This document shows, piece after piece, positions 41,353 through 51,123 of a DNA stretch of 64,000 bases. Under the pieces are notes generated by a model, which ran no database searches, had not been told where the DNA came from, and was given only the letters and a program-made list of their open reading frames with translations. The DNA comes from Thiothrix phosphatis (lineage in GTDB: Bacteria > Pseudomonadota > Gammaproteobacteria > Thiotrichales > Thiotrichaceae): positions 1 through 64,000 of the forward strand of contig NZ_JAYMYJ010000042.1 of the NCBI RefSeq assembly GCF_035668035.1, given 5' to 3'. Each line of letters begins with the position of its first letter. Within the stretch, counting starts at the first letter, position 1. A program made the position numbers and the translations under genes.

Positions 41353-42036
41353 TTACTGTACTTTGCAACATCCCGAAATCACCTGCCGGTTGTTCAACAC
41401 CGCTGTAATTGCGTAGGGGTAGCTCACATCCGACATGCCGTCGCTGCAACTTTCAACCTTTTGCATGAACGCCTGGGTTTCATCGGTTCCTTTTTCCCCG
41501 GCAATCACGGCGATGCTGGTGTTGTTCGCCGATGTCTGGCGGAACGTGACCGGCACGTTGTATTGCGGGCCATCATTCATATTGACTTTCAACTGGTTGG
41601 CGCTGATGTCTATGCGCCAGAAAGGTTCTGTGCCAGCACAATTCAAAACCAATTCCGGTTTGGCGTCACTGGCGGCAGGCGGTGCCTGGGATGGCGGCGT
41701 GGAAGTTGGGGGAATGGCGCTCGCCTGCGCTTCCGGCAACAGATACTGCTTGTTCACCCAGCCGCCTACGCCTGCCCAGTAAACCTTCACCCAGATCGTG
41801 CCGCTGATTTTCTGTTCTTCGCCGGTCGCCACCACGCCTTGCCCATTAGCGGGAATCCTGCCGGTGATCGCGTTGCTGACGCCGGGGCCGGAACGCATAT
41901 TGAGAAAATCGCCTGCCCTGACGCCGGTTACGGCGAACACTTCGGGTTCAGCCGCGTGTGAAGGGGGGAGGGCTGCCGTGGACGTTAGCAGCACGCCGGT
42001 GAGGACGGCAGCCATGACAAAGGAAGGTTTTCTCAT
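41353..42036 (-). CDS. Periplasmic protein with SH3b and COG3650-like domains
   Basis: A 227-aa exported protein: signal peptide ending PPSHA (about residue 28), an SH3b domain (FLNMRSGPGVSNAITGRIP ... GWVNKQYLL, about 35-95), a Pro/Ser/Ala linker, and a C-terminal domain containing LNCAGTEPFWRIDI and paired cysteines, like the uncharacterised COG3650 group. SH3b suggests cell-wall association. ATG 42036 has AGGAGA; the open frame extends upstream without a signal-like start. Confidence 0.87.
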   Translation of the reverse strand: MRKPSFVMAAVLTGVLLTSTAALPPSHAAEPEVFAVTGVRAGDFLNMRSGPGVSNAITGRIPANGQGVVATGEEQKISGTIWVKVYWAGVGGWVNKQYLLPEAQASAIPPTSTPPSQAPPAASDAKPELVLNCAGTEPFWRIDISANQLKVNMNDGPQYNVPVTFRQTSANNTSIAVIAGEKGTDETQAFMQKVESCSDGMSDVSYPYAITAVLNNRQVISGCCKVQ

Positions 42037-42222
42037 GCCAAATCTCCTAGTTCCAATGCGTTTATTACCTGTAATGGACAATACACACAGGATTTTAGTC
42101 CGTTTTTCTGTAAACGGGTTGACGGCGGCCAAATTGCCGTTCCATCTCCTCGCCATCCGCTAGGTTGTCTGCGCGTGGGAGAGCGGGGATAATAGCCGGT
42201 TTGATGACGTGCATACGACGGA

Positions 42223-43605
42223 ATGACGGATACGATGACAGGCAAAATTTTTATCGAAACCCACGGCTGCCAGATGAACGAATACGACTCAGCCAAGATG
42301 CTGGATGTACTGCATCACGCCCAAGGGTTGGAGCTGACCGATGATCCGGAACAGGCCGACGTGTTGCTGCTGAACACCTGCTCGATCCGTGAAAAAGCAC
42401 AGGAAAAGGTGTTTTCCCAACTGGGGCGCTGGAAAGAAATCAAACAGCGCAAACCCAATATCGTCATTGGCGTTGGCGGCTGCGTGGCCAGCCAGGAAGG
42501 CGCGGCCTTGCGTGAACGCGCCCCGGTGGTGGATGTGGTGTTCGGCCCGCAGACCTTGCATCGCCTGCCCGACATGATCCGCCAGGTGCGGACTGCGCAT
42601 ACGCCAGTGGTGGATATTTCCTTCCCGGAAATTGAAAAGTTTGACAACCTGCCGGAACCGCGCGCCGAAGGCCCGACCGCTTTCGTTTCCGTCATGGAAG
42701 GGTGCAGCAAATACTGTACGTTCTGCGTGGTGCCCTACACCCGTGGCGAGGAGATTTCCCGCCCGTTCGACGATGTGGTCGCCGAAGTCGCGCAACTGGC
42801 GGCGCAGGGCGTGCGTGAAGTCAATCTGCTGGGGCAGAATGTCAACGCTTACCGGGGCAGGATGCATGACGGCTCCATCGCCGACCTCGCCACGCTGATC
42901 ACTTACGTGGCGGCGGTGGACGGTATCGGCCGCATCCGTTACACCACTTCGCATCCGAATGAGTTCAGCGATAGCCTGATTCAGGTCTACGCCGATGTGC
43001 CGGAACTGGTCAACCACCTGCATCTGCCGGTGCAAAGCGGTTCCGACCGGATTCTGGCAGCGATGAAACGCAATCACATGGCGTTGGAGTACAAGGCCAA
43101 AATCCGCAAGCTGCGCAAAATTCGCCCCAATATCAGCTTGTCGTCTGATTTCATCGTGGGCTTCCCCGGTGAAACTGAGCAGGATTTCGCTGACACCATG
43201 AAACTGATTGGCGACATCGGTTTTGACCATAGTTTCAGCTTCATCTACAGCGCCCGCCCCGGCACGCCTGCCGCCAGCCTGCCGGACGATACGCCGGTGG
43301 AGACCAAGAAAGCCCGCCTGCAACGCCTGCAAGCCCGTATCCTCGAACAGGCCAACGCCATCAGCCAGGCGATGGTGGGAAGCGTGCAGCGTGTGTTGGT
43401 GGAGTGCCCTTCCAAAAAAGACCCGGCGCAACTGGCGGGACGCACCGAAAACAACCGGGTGGTGAATTTCGACGGCCATCCGCGCCTGATCGGCAAGTTC
43501 GTGGATTTGCGCATTACCGAAGCGCTGCCCAACTCGTTGCGCGGCGTCATTGTGGCGGTGGAAAGCGATGCGGGGCGGATGCGTATGGAACCCATCCAAC
43601 CCTGA
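42223..43605 (+). CDS. miaB: tRNA-2-methylthio-N6-isopentenyladenosine methylthiotransferase
   Basis: A 460-aa radical-SAM methylthiotransferase that modifies A37 of tRNAs reading UNN codons. Three N-terminal cysteines (THGCQMN, LNTCSIRE, GGCVAS) hold the auxiliary cluster, CSKYCTFC the SAM cluster, and a TRAM domain closes the protein. ATG 42223 or the ATG 12 bases later could be the start; neither has a strong ribosome-binding site. Its usual neighbours phoH and ybeY are absent. Confidence 0.96.
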   Translation: MTDTMTGKIFIETHGCQMNEYDSAKMLDVLHHAQGLELTDDPEQADVLLLNTCSIREKAQEKVFSQLGRWKEIKQRKPNIVIGVGGCVASQEGAALRERAPVVDVVFGPQTLHRLPDMIRQVRTAHTPVVDISFPEIEKFDNLPEPRAEGPTAFVSVMEGCSKYCTFCVVPYTRGEEISRPFDDVVAEVAQLAAQGVREVNLLGQNVNAYRGRMHDGSIADLATLITYVAAVDGIGRIRYTTSHPNEFSDSLIQVYADVPELVNHLHLPVQSGSDRILAAMKRNHMALEYKAKIRKLRKIRPNISLSSDFIVGFPGETEQDFADTMKLIGDIGFDHSFSFIYSARPGTPAASLPDDTPVETKKARLQRLQARILEQANAISQAMVGSVQRVLVECPSKKDPAQLAGRTENNRVVNFDGHPRLIGKFVDLRITEALPNSLRGVIVAVESDAGRMRMEPIQP

Positions 43606-43708
43606 TCCATTTTCCGTGAGGAGTGTGCATCAAGCCGGGGAAGGAAGGTGTTGGAGACCCGGTTGGCCACTGATCTCTTGACAGCAGCCAACTGGAGCGA
43701 TCAAACAG

Positions 43709-43900
43709 TCACTTATTGGTGTTTGTGCCAATCAGTTTGTAAGCTGGGCAAAAATTCAGGAAGCCCGTCGCCAACAGCACCACGCCGATGATCAGGAACA
43801 GCCAACGTGGATGAATGACGCCGAGCAGGCTCAGCAGCAGCAAAACAGCGCCCGCGCCCAGGCGAATGTTCCTGTCCATACTGCCAACATTCTTTTCCAT
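43709..43900 (-). CDS. Small DUF2892 membrane protein
   Basis: A 63-aa protein with two hydrophobic helices and the DUF2892 pattern (NVGSMDRNIRLGAGAVLLLLSLLG ... GVVLLATGFLNFCPAYKLIG). Such domains are found alone or fused to rhodanese (YgaP) in sulfur bacteria. ATG 43900 with AGGTG is preferred to an upstream ATG. It is divergent from trpD. The lone Cys in NFCPAY is conserved in the family. Confidence 0.88.
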   Translation of the reverse strand: MEKNVGSMDRNIRLGAGAVLLLLSLLGVIHPRWLFLIIGVVLLATGFLNFCPAYKLIGTNTNK

Positions 43901-43989
43901 AAGACACCTCGTTTTAGTAGTGAACACAAAAACACAAATTCATGGTAGCATCCATACCCTGAAATATTAGCAAGACCCAAGCAGAATTC

Positions 43990-45012
43990 ATGGAATTGCA
44001 AACTGTTATACGTAAGATTACTGAAAACGGTTCACTTTCTGCTGAAGAAATGACCGATGCCATGCGCGCCATTATGACCGGGCAGGCGACTCCTGCCCAG
44101 ATTGGCGGTTTCCTGATTGGCTTGCGGATGCGGGGTGAAACCGTCACCGAAATCAGCGCCGCCGCCAGCGTCATGCGTGAGCTTTCCACCAAAGTAAAAG
44201 TTGCCCCTGAGCATTTGGTTGATACCTGCGGGACAGGCGGCGATGCTTCCGGCACCTTCAATATCTCCACTGCCAGCGCGTTTGTGGCGGCTGCTGCGGG
44301 GGCGCGGGTCGCCAAGCATGGCAACCGCTCCATTTCCAGCAAGTCCGGCAGCGCCGATGTGCTGGAAGCCGCTGGCGTAAACCTCAACCTGCTGCCTGAA
44401 CAGGTCGCCGAATGCATCGATGAATTGGGTGTCGGTTTCCTGTTCGCCCAACGTCACCACGCCGCTATGGGTCATGCCAGCGCGCCGCGTAAGGAGCTGG
44501 GGGTGCGCACCATTTTCAACCTGCTGGGCCCCATGTCCAACCCCGCCAATGCGCCCAACCAGGTGCTGGGGGTGTTTGGCAAGCAATGGGTGCGCCCGAT
44601 GGTGGAAGTGCTGCAAACGTTGGGCAGCCGCCATGTCATGGTGGTGCATGCTGAAGACGGCTTGGATGAAATCAGCATCGCCAGCCCAACCCATGTGGCT
44701 GAACTGAAAGATGGGGTGGTGAGTGAATATGACATCCGCCCAGAAGATTTTGGCTTGGGCATCGCCAGCCTCGACAGCATCCGGGTGGATGCGCCGGACG
44801 CCAGCCTGAGCTTGATCCGGCAAGTATTGGCGGGTGAAGCTGGCGTCGCGCGCGACATTGTGTGCCTGAACGCAGGCGCCGCCATTTACGTTGCCGGTTT
44901 GTCCGCTAACCATGCGGAAGGCGTCGCCAAAGCACAGCAGGCGGTTGATTCCGGCGCTGCTGCTGGACGCCTGCAACAACTGATTGACCTGACTAACAGT
45001 TTCAAAGCCTGA
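43990..45012 (+). CDS. trpD: Anthranilate phosphoribosyltransferase
   Basis: A 340-aa enzyme of tryptophan synthesis joining anthranilate to PRPP. The PRPP loop DTCGTGGDASGTFNIST, KHGNRSISSKSGSADVLE, and FNLLGPMSNPA are typical. trpG is not fused or adjacent. It overlaps trpC as TGATG. Confidence 0.97.
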   Translation: MELQTVIRKITENGSLSAEEMTDAMRAIMTGQATPAQIGGFLIGLRMRGETVTEISAAASVMRELSTKVKVAPEHLVDTCGTGGDASGTFNISTASAFVAAAAGARVAKHGNRSISSKSGSADVLEAAGVNLNLLPEQVAECIDELGVGFLFAQRHHAAMGHASAPRKELGVRTIFNLLGPMSNPANAPNQVLGVFGKQWVRPMVEVLQTLGSRHVMVVHAEDGLDEISIASPTHVAELKDGVVSEYDIRPEDFGLGIASLDSIRVDAPDASLSLIRQVLAGEAGVARDIVCLNAGAAIYVAGLSANHAEGVAKAQQAVDSGAAAGRLQQLIDLTNSFKA

Positions 45013-45821
45013 TGAGCACTTCTGACATCCTGCAAAAAATCCTGCGCACCAAGCAGGAGGAAATCGCCTTTCGGTCTATGAGCCATCCACTGTCACAGCT
45101 GAAGGAGGAAGCGGCGGCAGCTTCGCCGGTGCGTGGTTTCCTGCAATCCATGCGCAGACGGCTGATGGCGGGCGATCCGGCAATCATTGCCGAAATCAAG
45201 AAAGCTTCTCCCAGCAAAGGCGTAATCCGGGCGGATTTTGATCCAGTGGCGATTGCGCAAAGTTATGAGCAGGGTGGGGCCGCCTGCCTATCGGTGCTGA
45301 CTGATGCACAATACTTTCAGGGGCATGAAACCTATCTGCAAGCAGCACGGGCTGCCTGCAACCTGCCGGTTATCCGTAAAGATTTCATCGTTGATCCGTA
45401 TCAAGTTTACGAAGCGCGTGCGATTGGCGCAGACTGTATCCTGCTGATCGTGGCGGCATTGACTGACGCACAAATGATGGAACTGTACCAGCTTGCTGCC
45501 GAATTGGAGATGGATGTTCTGATAGAGGTGCATGATCAGGATGAACTCGAACGTACCGTGCGTCTCAATGCCCCATTGATCGGCGTCAACAACCGCAACC
45601 TTCGTACTTTCACCACCAGTTTGCAAACTACTCTCGACCTGCTGCCCCGGATTCCGTCCGATGCCTTGCTGGTCACGGAAAGCGGCATCCATTCCCAAGC
45701 TGATATTCAATTGATGCGCACCCACGGTGTGCACGCCTTTCTGGTCGGGGAAGCCTTCATGCGGGCGCAGGATCCAGGCGCGGAACTGAGAAACCTGTTT
45801 TTCCCGCAAACGAGCACTTAA
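45012..45821 (+). CDS. trpC: Indole-3-glycerol-phosphate synthase
   Basis: A 269-aa TIM-barrel enzyme that closes the indole ring. Catalytic motifs EIKKASPSKG, LSVLTDAQYFQG, IRKDFIVDPYQ, EVHDQDELER and GVNNRNLRTF are all present. It is single-function, not fused to TrpF. lgt starts 3 bp later. Confidence 0.97.
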   Translation: MSTSDILQKILRTKQEEIAFRSMSHPLSQLKEEAAAASPVRGFLQSMRRRLMAGDPAIIAEIKKASPSKGVIRADFDPVAIAQSYEQGGAACLSVLTDAQYFQGHETYLQAARAACNLPVIRKDFIVDPYQVYEARAIGADCILLIVAALTDAQMMELYQLAAELEMDVLIEVHDQDELERTVRLNAPLIGVNNRNLRTFTTSLQTTLDLLPRIPSDALLVTESGIHSQADIQLMRTHGVHAFLVGEAFMRAQDPGAELRNLFFPQTST

Positions 45822-45824
45822 GCC

Positions 45825-46616
45825 ATGTTGGTACATCCTCAGTTTGACCCGATTGCGCTTTCCATTGGCCCGCTGAAAATCCACTGGTATGGGTTGATGT
45901 ATGTGGTCGGCTTCCTCGGTTTTCTGATTATCGGCAAGATGCGTTCAAAAGAACCCAACAGCGTCATGACCCCAGACCGGGTGGATGACATGATGTTCTG
46001 GGGCGCGATTGGCGTAGTGGCGGGCGGACGTGTCGGCTACATGCTGTTTTACAACCTGAAAGGTTTTCTGTCTGATCCCGTTTCCATTTTCTATGTATGG
46101 GATGGCGGGATGAGCTTCCATGGCGGCCTGTTGGGCGTCATTCTGGCGATGTTCCCGCTGGCGCGTCGCTGGAAACTGAGTTTCTTTCAGGTCAGCGATT
46201 TTGTCGCGCCATTGGTTCCCATTGGCTTGGGTGCTGGGCGGATCGGGAATTTCATCAATGGCGAGTTGTGGGGGCGGCCTACAGATGTTCCATGGGGCAT
46301 GGTGTTTCCGGCGGTCGATAACCTGCCGCGCCACCCTTCCCAACTCTATCAGGCATTTTTGGAAGGCTTGGTGTTGTTTTTGGTGTTGAACTGGTTCCGG
46401 AAGCGTTCGCCGCCTGTCGGTGCCATTTCCGGGCTGTTTCTGGTGGGGTATGGGATAGCCCGCATTGTGGTGGAGTTTGTACGCGAACCAGACAAGCAGC
46501 TTGGCTACGTCGCCTGGAACTGGGTTACGCAGGGGCAATTGTTAAGTTTGCCGATGGTGCTGTTGGGCCTGTTGTTCATGTGGTGGGCATACAAGTCTAA
46601 GGCGGCCAAACGGTGA
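45825..46616 (+). CDS. lgt: Prolipoprotein diacylglyceryl transferase
   Basis: A 263-aa inner-membrane enzyme with about seven helices that adds diacylglycerol to the lipobox Cys of prolipoproteins. Signature GAGRIGNFINGELWGRPT is near residue 138, and HWYGLMYVVGF contains an essential N-terminal His/Tyr region. It is sandwiched between trpC and thyA; the lgt-thyA order is conserved in gammaproteobacteria. The stop overlaps thyA as GTGA. Confidence 0.97.
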   Translation: MLVHPQFDPIALSIGPLKIHWYGLMYVVGFLGFLIIGKMRSKEPNSVMTPDRVDDMMFWGAIGVVAGGRVGYMLFYNLKGFLSDPVSIFYVWDGGMSFHGGLLGVILAMFPLARRWKLSFFQVSDFVAPLVPIGLGAGRIGNFINGELWGRPTDVPWGMVFPAVDNLPRHPSQLYQAFLEGLVLFLVLNWFRKRSPPVGAISGLFLVGYGIARIVVEFVREPDKQLGYVAWNWVTQGQLLSLPMVLLGLLFMWWAYKSKAAKR

Positions 46617-47407
46617 AACAGTACCTCGACCTGATGCGCCATGTACGCGATTATGGCGTGAGAAAAAATGACCGTACTGGCACTGGGACGGTATCTGTCT
46701 TTGGCCATCAGATGCGCTTCGACCTGAGTGAAGGTTTTCCGCTCGTCACCACCAAGAAGCTGCACTTGCGCTCCATCATCCATGAATTGCTGTGGTTCCT
46801 GCAAGGCGACACCAATATCCGCTACCTGAAGGAACATGGTGTCAGCATTTGGGATGAGTGGGCGGATGGGAATGGCGATCTTGGCCCGGTTTATGGTTAC
46901 CAGTGGCGTAACTGGCCAACACCGGATGGGCGGCATATCGACCAGATCTCCCAGGTGCTCAAACAGTTGCAACACAACCCGGATTCGCGCCGCATCATTG
47001 TCAGCGCCTGGAACGTGGCGGATGTGGACAACATGGCCTTGCCGCCCTGCCATGCGTTGTTCCAGTTTTATGTGGCGGAAGGTAGGCTGTCCTGCCAGTT
47101 ATACCAGCGTAGCGCTGATATTTTCCTCGGTGTGCCGTTCAATATCGCCTCCTATGCGCTGTTGACCCTGATGATGGCGCAAGTGACTGGATTACAGCCG
47201 GGCGAATTCATCCATACGCTGGGGGATGCGCACCTGTATTCCAACCATCTGGAGCAGGTGGCGTTGCAACTCAGCCGTGAACCCTATCCGCTGCCACAGA
47301 TGAAGTTGAACCCAGCAATCACCAATCTGTTTGATTTTACTTACGAAGATTTTGAACTTGCGGATTATCAGCATCATCCGCACATAAAAGCGCCAGTAGC
47401 GGTATGA
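46613..47407 (+). CDS. thyA: Thymidylate synthase
   Basis: A 264-aa folate-dependent enzyme making dTMP from dUMP. The catalytic Cys lies in ALPPCHALFQFY; RTGTGTVSVFG and the dUMP-binding SRRIIVSAWN are present. The start is GTG at 46613, overlapping the lgt stop by 4 bp. Length matches the E. coli enzyme. Confidence 0.97.
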   Translation: MKQYLDLMRHVRDYGVRKNDRTGTGTVSVFGHQMRFDLSEGFPLVTTKKLHLRSIIHELLWFLQGDTNIRYLKEHGVSIWDEWADGNGDLGPVYGYQWRNWPTPDGRHIDQISQVLKQLQHNPDSRRIIVSAWNVADVDNMALPPCHALFQFYVAEGRLSCQLYQRSADIFLGVPFNIASYALLTLMMAQVTGLQPGEFIHTLGDAHLYSNHLEQVALQLSREPYPLPQMKLNPAITNLFDFTYEDFELADYQHHPHIKAPVAV

Positions 47408-47534
47408 AGGCGCCGCGCAGCTTTACAGCAGCCCGCCACTCACGCAAACTATCAGAAACAGCAAAAGCGCGGTAAACATCCGTGCACCGTCCACAGTCGC
47501 AGCAACCCGATCCAACCATCACGAAGGTAGTGCA

Positions 47535-50500
47535 ATGACCCGGCAAATCAAGAAACTTCTGGTCGCCAACCGTGGCGAAATTGCAGTCCGTATCCTGCGG
47601 GCAGCGTCCGAACTCAAGCTGTGTACGGTTTCCATCTACACCTATGAGGATCGCTTCTCGCCACACCGCTACAAGGCTGATGAGGCTTACCAGATCGGTA
47701 AGGATGATGAGCCGCTCAAGCCCTACCTCGATATCGAAGCCATTATCCAGGTGGCCAAGCGCAACCATGTTGACGCCATCCACCCCGGCTACGGCTTCCT
47801 GTCCGAAAACGTCACGTTCGCCCGCCGTTGCCGTGAGGAAGGCATCATTTTCGTCGGCCCGACCCCGGAAGCGATGGAAAGGCTTGGCGACAAGGTGGCG
47901 GCCAAGGAAAACGCCATCACCGCCGGTTTGCCCGTCATTGAAGACAGCAAGGAGCCACTGGCCACCCTGGAAATTGCCCGCCGGGAAGCTGACCGCATCG
48001 GTTACCCATTGATGCTGAAAGCGGCGGCAGGCGGCGGCGGGCGCGGCATGCGTGTGCTGCGCGAACCGGCGCAACTGGAGCAGGCGTACAACGATGCCCG
48101 CAATGAAGCCTTGAAGGCGTTCGGCGACAATACCGTTTTCCTGGAAAAATACATCGATTCGCCCAAGCATCTCGAAGTACAGATTCTCGGCGACACCCAT
48201 GGCAACATCGTCCACCTGTATGAGCGCGACTGTTCAGTGCAACGCCGTTTCCAGAAAGTGGTGGAAGTCGCCCCCAGCACCGGTTTGAAAGATGAAACCC
48301 GCGAAAACCTGTACAAATACGCGCTGGCCATCACCCGCCACGTCAATTATTCCTGCGCAGGCACGGTTGAGTTCCTGGTCGACAAGGATGAAAAAATCTA
48401 TTTCATCGAGGTCAACCCGCGTGTCCAGGTGGAGCACACCATCACCGAAGAAGTGACCGGCATCGACATCGTGCGCAGCCAGATCCTTATTGCGGGCGGG
48501 GCAAGGTTGGATGACCCGGAAATCGGCATCCCTTCACAGGCGGCGGTTGAGTGCAACGGTTACGCCGTACAGTGCCGCATCACCACGGAAGACCCGGAAA
48601 ACGGCTTCAAGCCTGACTACGGCACCATCATCGCCTACCGCAGCAGTGGTGGCTTTGGCGTGCGCCTGGATGCGGGCGCGGCCTACCCCGGCGCCAAGGT
48701 TTCGCCATTTTTCGACTCCATGCTGGTCAAGGTCACCACCTGGGGACGTTCGCTGGAAGGTGCGGCCAACCGCAACCTGCGCGCGTTGCAGGAATTCCGT
48801 ATCCGTGGGGTGAAAACCAATATCGGCTTCCTGGAAAATGTGCTGCAACATCCAGTGTTCACGGGCGGCAAGTGCACCGTCACCTTCATTGACAACCACT
48901 CGGAGCTGTTCCATACACCGCAACGCTTCGACCGCGGCACCAAAACGCTGAAGTTCATCGGCAACGTGGTCGTCAACGGCAACCCGGATGTGAAATATAT
49001 CGATCCGCACAAGCATTTCCGCAAGCCGATCGTCCCCGAGTTCAACAAAGTTGGCGCATACCCCAAGGGCACCAAGAACCTGCTGGATGAATTGGGTGCG
49101 GAAAAATTCTGCCAATGGGTCAAGGATCAGCCGCATATCATGTACACCGACACCACCATGCGCGACGCCCACCAGTCGCTGCTGGCCACTCGGGTGCGTA
49201 CTGAGGACATGCTGAAAGTCGCGGAAGGTTTCGCCAAAAACCATTCGCAGATGTTCTCGCTGGAGTTGTGGGGCGGCGCGACTTTCGACGTGGCCATGCG
49301 CTTCCTGCATGAATGCCCGTGGGACCGCCTCAAGCAACTGCGTGAAGCTATCCCCAATATCCTGTTCCAGATGTTGTTCCGTGGCTCCAACGCGGTGGGC
49401 TATACCGCCTATCCGGATAACGTGGTGGAGGCCTTCATCGAAAAATCCTGGGAAAATGGCATCGATGTCTTCCGCATCTTTGATTCCCTCAACTGGATCG
49501 AAGGGATGCGCAAGTCTATCCAGTGTGTGCGTGAGCGTACCGGTGGGATTGCCGAGGGCACCATTTGCTACACTGGCAATGTGCTGAACAAAGACCCATC
49601 CAACAAGTTCAACCTGCAATACTACCTGGATCTGGCCAAACAACTGGAAGACGCCGGTTCCCACATGCTGGCGGTCAAGGATATGGCTGGCCTGCTGAAG
49701 CCATATGCGGCGGCAGAATTGATTCCGGCCCTGAAGGAAGCGGTCAGCATCCCGATCCATCTGCATACCCATGACACCGCCTCCATCCAGTCCGCCACTT
49801 TGCTGAAAGCGATTGAATCTGGTGTGGATGTGGTCGACGGCTGTATGAGCTCCATGTCCGGCCTGACCTCACAGGTCAACCTGAACTCGCTGATTGCCGC
49901 CATGGAAGGCCAGCCGCGTGAACAGCCGTTCAACCTGCGCTCCCTCAACGATTACGCCAACTATTGGGAAGACGTGCGCGAAATGTACTACCCGTTTGAG
50001 TCCGGCTTGAAAGCGGGCACGGCGGAAGTCTACAACCACGAAATTCCAGGCGGCCAGTATTCCAACCTGCGCCCGCAGGCCATTGCGTTGGGCCTGGAGC
50101 ATAAGTTCGAGGAAGTGAAGGAAAACTACGCTGTCGTCAACCGCATGTTCGGCGACATCGTCAAGGTCACCCCATCCTCCAAAGTGGTGGGCGACATGGC
50201 GATTTACATGACCTCCAACGGCCTGACCGAGCAGGATGTGATGGAGCGTGGCGCTGCCTTGGCGTTCCCGGATTCCGTCATCGACTTGTTCAAGGGTGGC
50301 TTGGGGCAAGTGCCCGGCGGTTTCCCGAAGAAATTGAGCGACATTATCCTCAAGGGTGAAAAGCCATACACTGGCCGCCCGAATGATCACCTCAAGCCAG
50401 TCGACCTGGATGCCGAGTTTGAAGCTTTCAAACAGGAGTTTGATCCTGAGCAGACTTTCCTCGATTTCCTGTCGTTCAAGATGTACCCGGCAGTGTTCCG

Positions 50501-50978
50501 CGAGTTCTACAAGCATCAGCAGGAATACGGCGATGTCAGCCATCTGCCAACCCCGCTGTTCTTCTACGGCGTCAAGCTGAATGAGGAAGTGGATGTGGCA
50601 TTGGGCAAAGGCAAGATGCTGATTATCCGCATGCTCTACCGTTCCCCGACCGATGAAAACGGCATGTGCTCCGTCACCTTCAACTTCAATGGGCAGATTC
50701 GTGCCGTTCAGGTTCGTGACCTGTCCGTGAAGCCGACCAAAGCCACCAACCGCAAGGCGGTGGAGGCCAATGAAGTTGGCACCTCGTTGCAGGGCAAGCT
50801 CTCCACCATCCTGGTCAGGGCAGGGGATGAGGTTGAGCAGAATACGCCGTTGTTCGTGATTGAGGCGATGAAGATGGAGACCACCATCACAGCGCCGGGT
50901 GCTGGCAAGGTCAAGAAAATTCACCTGCACGAAGGTGAATTGGTCGAGCAAGGCGATCTGGTCATCGAACTGGAATAA
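47535..50978 (+). CDS. pyc: Pyruvate carboxylase (single chain)
   Basis: A 1147-aa biotin enzyme making oxaloacetate from pyruvate, bicarbonate and ATP. Domain order is biotin carboxylase (1-450; KLLVANRGEIAVRILRA, GGGGRGMR), carboxyltransferase (about 530-800; YTDTTMRDAHQS), allosteric/PC domain and a biotin carrier domain with AMKM (biotinyl Lys 1113). The one-polypeptide alpha4 form is the less common type in gammaproteobacteria. An anaplerotic role in refilling the TCA cycle fits autotrophic growth. AAGGT precedes the ATG. Confidence 0.97.
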   Translation: MTRQIKKLLVANRGEIAVRILRAASELKLCTVSIYTYEDRFSPHRYKADEAYQIGKDDEPLKPYLDIEAIIQVAKRNHVDAIHPGYGFLSENVTFARRCREEGIIFVGPTPEAMERLGDKVAAKENAITAGLPVIEDSKEPLATLEIARREADRIGYPLMLKAAAGGGGRGMRVLREPAQLEQAYNDARNEALKAFGDNTVFLEKYIDSPKHLEVQILGDTHGNIVHLYERDCSVQRRFQKVVEVAPSTGLKDETRENLYKYALAITRHVNYSCAGTVEFLVDKDEKIYFIEVNPRVQVEHTITEEVTGIDIVRSQILIAGGARLDDPEIGIPSQAAVECNGYAVQCRITTEDPENGFKPDYGTIIAYRSSGGFGVRLDAGAAYPGAKVSPFFDSMLVKVTTWGRSLEGAANRNLRALQEFRIRGVKTNIGFLENVLQHPVFTGGKCTVTFIDNHSELFHTPQRFDRGTKTLKFIGNVVVNGNPDVKYIDPHKHFRKPIVPEFNKVGAYPKGTKNLLDELGAEKFCQWVKDQPHIMYTDTTMRDAHQSLLATRVRTEDMLKVAEGFAKNHSQMFSLELWGGATFDVAMRFLHECPWDRLKQLREAIPNILFQMLFRGSNAVGYTAYPDNVVEAFIEKSWENGIDVFRIFDSLNWIEGMRKSIQCVRERTGGIAEGTICYTGNVLNKDPSNKFNLQYYLDLAKQLEDAGSHMLAVKDMAGLLKPYAAAELIPALKEAVSIPIHLHTHDTASIQSATLLKAIESGVDVVDGCMSSMSGLTSQVNLNSLIAAMEGQPREQPFNLRSLNDYANYWEDVREMYYPFESGLKAGTAEVYNHEIPGGQYSNLRPQAIALGLEHKFEEVKENYAVVNRMFGDIVKVTPSSKVVGDMAIYMTSNGLTEQDVMERGAALAFPDSVIDLFKGGLGQVPGGFPKKLSDIILKGEKPYTGRPNDHLKPVDLDAEFEAFKQEFDPEQTFLDFLSFKMYPAVFREFYKHQQEYGDVSHLPTPLFFYGVKLNEEVDVALGKGKMLIIRMLYRSPTDENGMCSVTFNFNGQIRAVQVRDLSVKPTKATNRKAVEANEVGTSLQGKLSTILVRAGDEVEQNTPLFVIEAMKMETTITAPGAGKVKKIHLHEGELVEQGDLVIELE

Positions 50979-50998
50979 TCTCTCTTGCTAAGGGGAAG

Positions 50999-51026
50999 GC
51001 GGGTAATATCCACCCGCTTTCCTTTC
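50999..51026 (+). terminator. Terminator of pyc
   Basis: Stem GCGGGT (50999-51004), loop AATATCC, ACCCGC (51012-51017), followed by a T-rich run (TTTCCTTTCC), 20 bp past the pyc stop. Confidence 0.65.
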
Positions 51027-51056
51027 CACCCATGCAACAAATTTGTCTGCTGTTCT

Positions 51057-51082
51057 CTTGAAATCCTGCAATCCAACCCTAC
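51057..51082 (+). promoter_or_regulatory. Sigma-32-like promoter of grpE
   Basis: CTTGAAA (51057-51063) and CCCTAC (51077-51082), 13 bp apart, resemble the heat-shock consensus CTTGAAA-N11-16-CCCCAT. It lies 41 bp before the grpE ATG. Confidence 0.6.
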
Positions 51083-51123
51083 TTTCCATGGCGAAATGAC
51101 TTTTATCGCTGTGGAGTAGAACA

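Noticed and set aside
42289..43599. Long open frame antisense to miaB
   Set aside because: Covers a complete, conserved gene; low-quality composition rich in His, Gln and Arg as typical for shadows.
43631..43650. GGGGAAGGAAGG stretch resembling the SRP (4.5S) RNA loop
   Set aside because: The conserved SRP loop sequence with its flanking AGCAGCC is not present and no matching stem closes it.
48534..49772. Long open frame antisense to pyc
   Set aside because: Same reasoning; the sense strand has full pyruvate carboxylase motifs.
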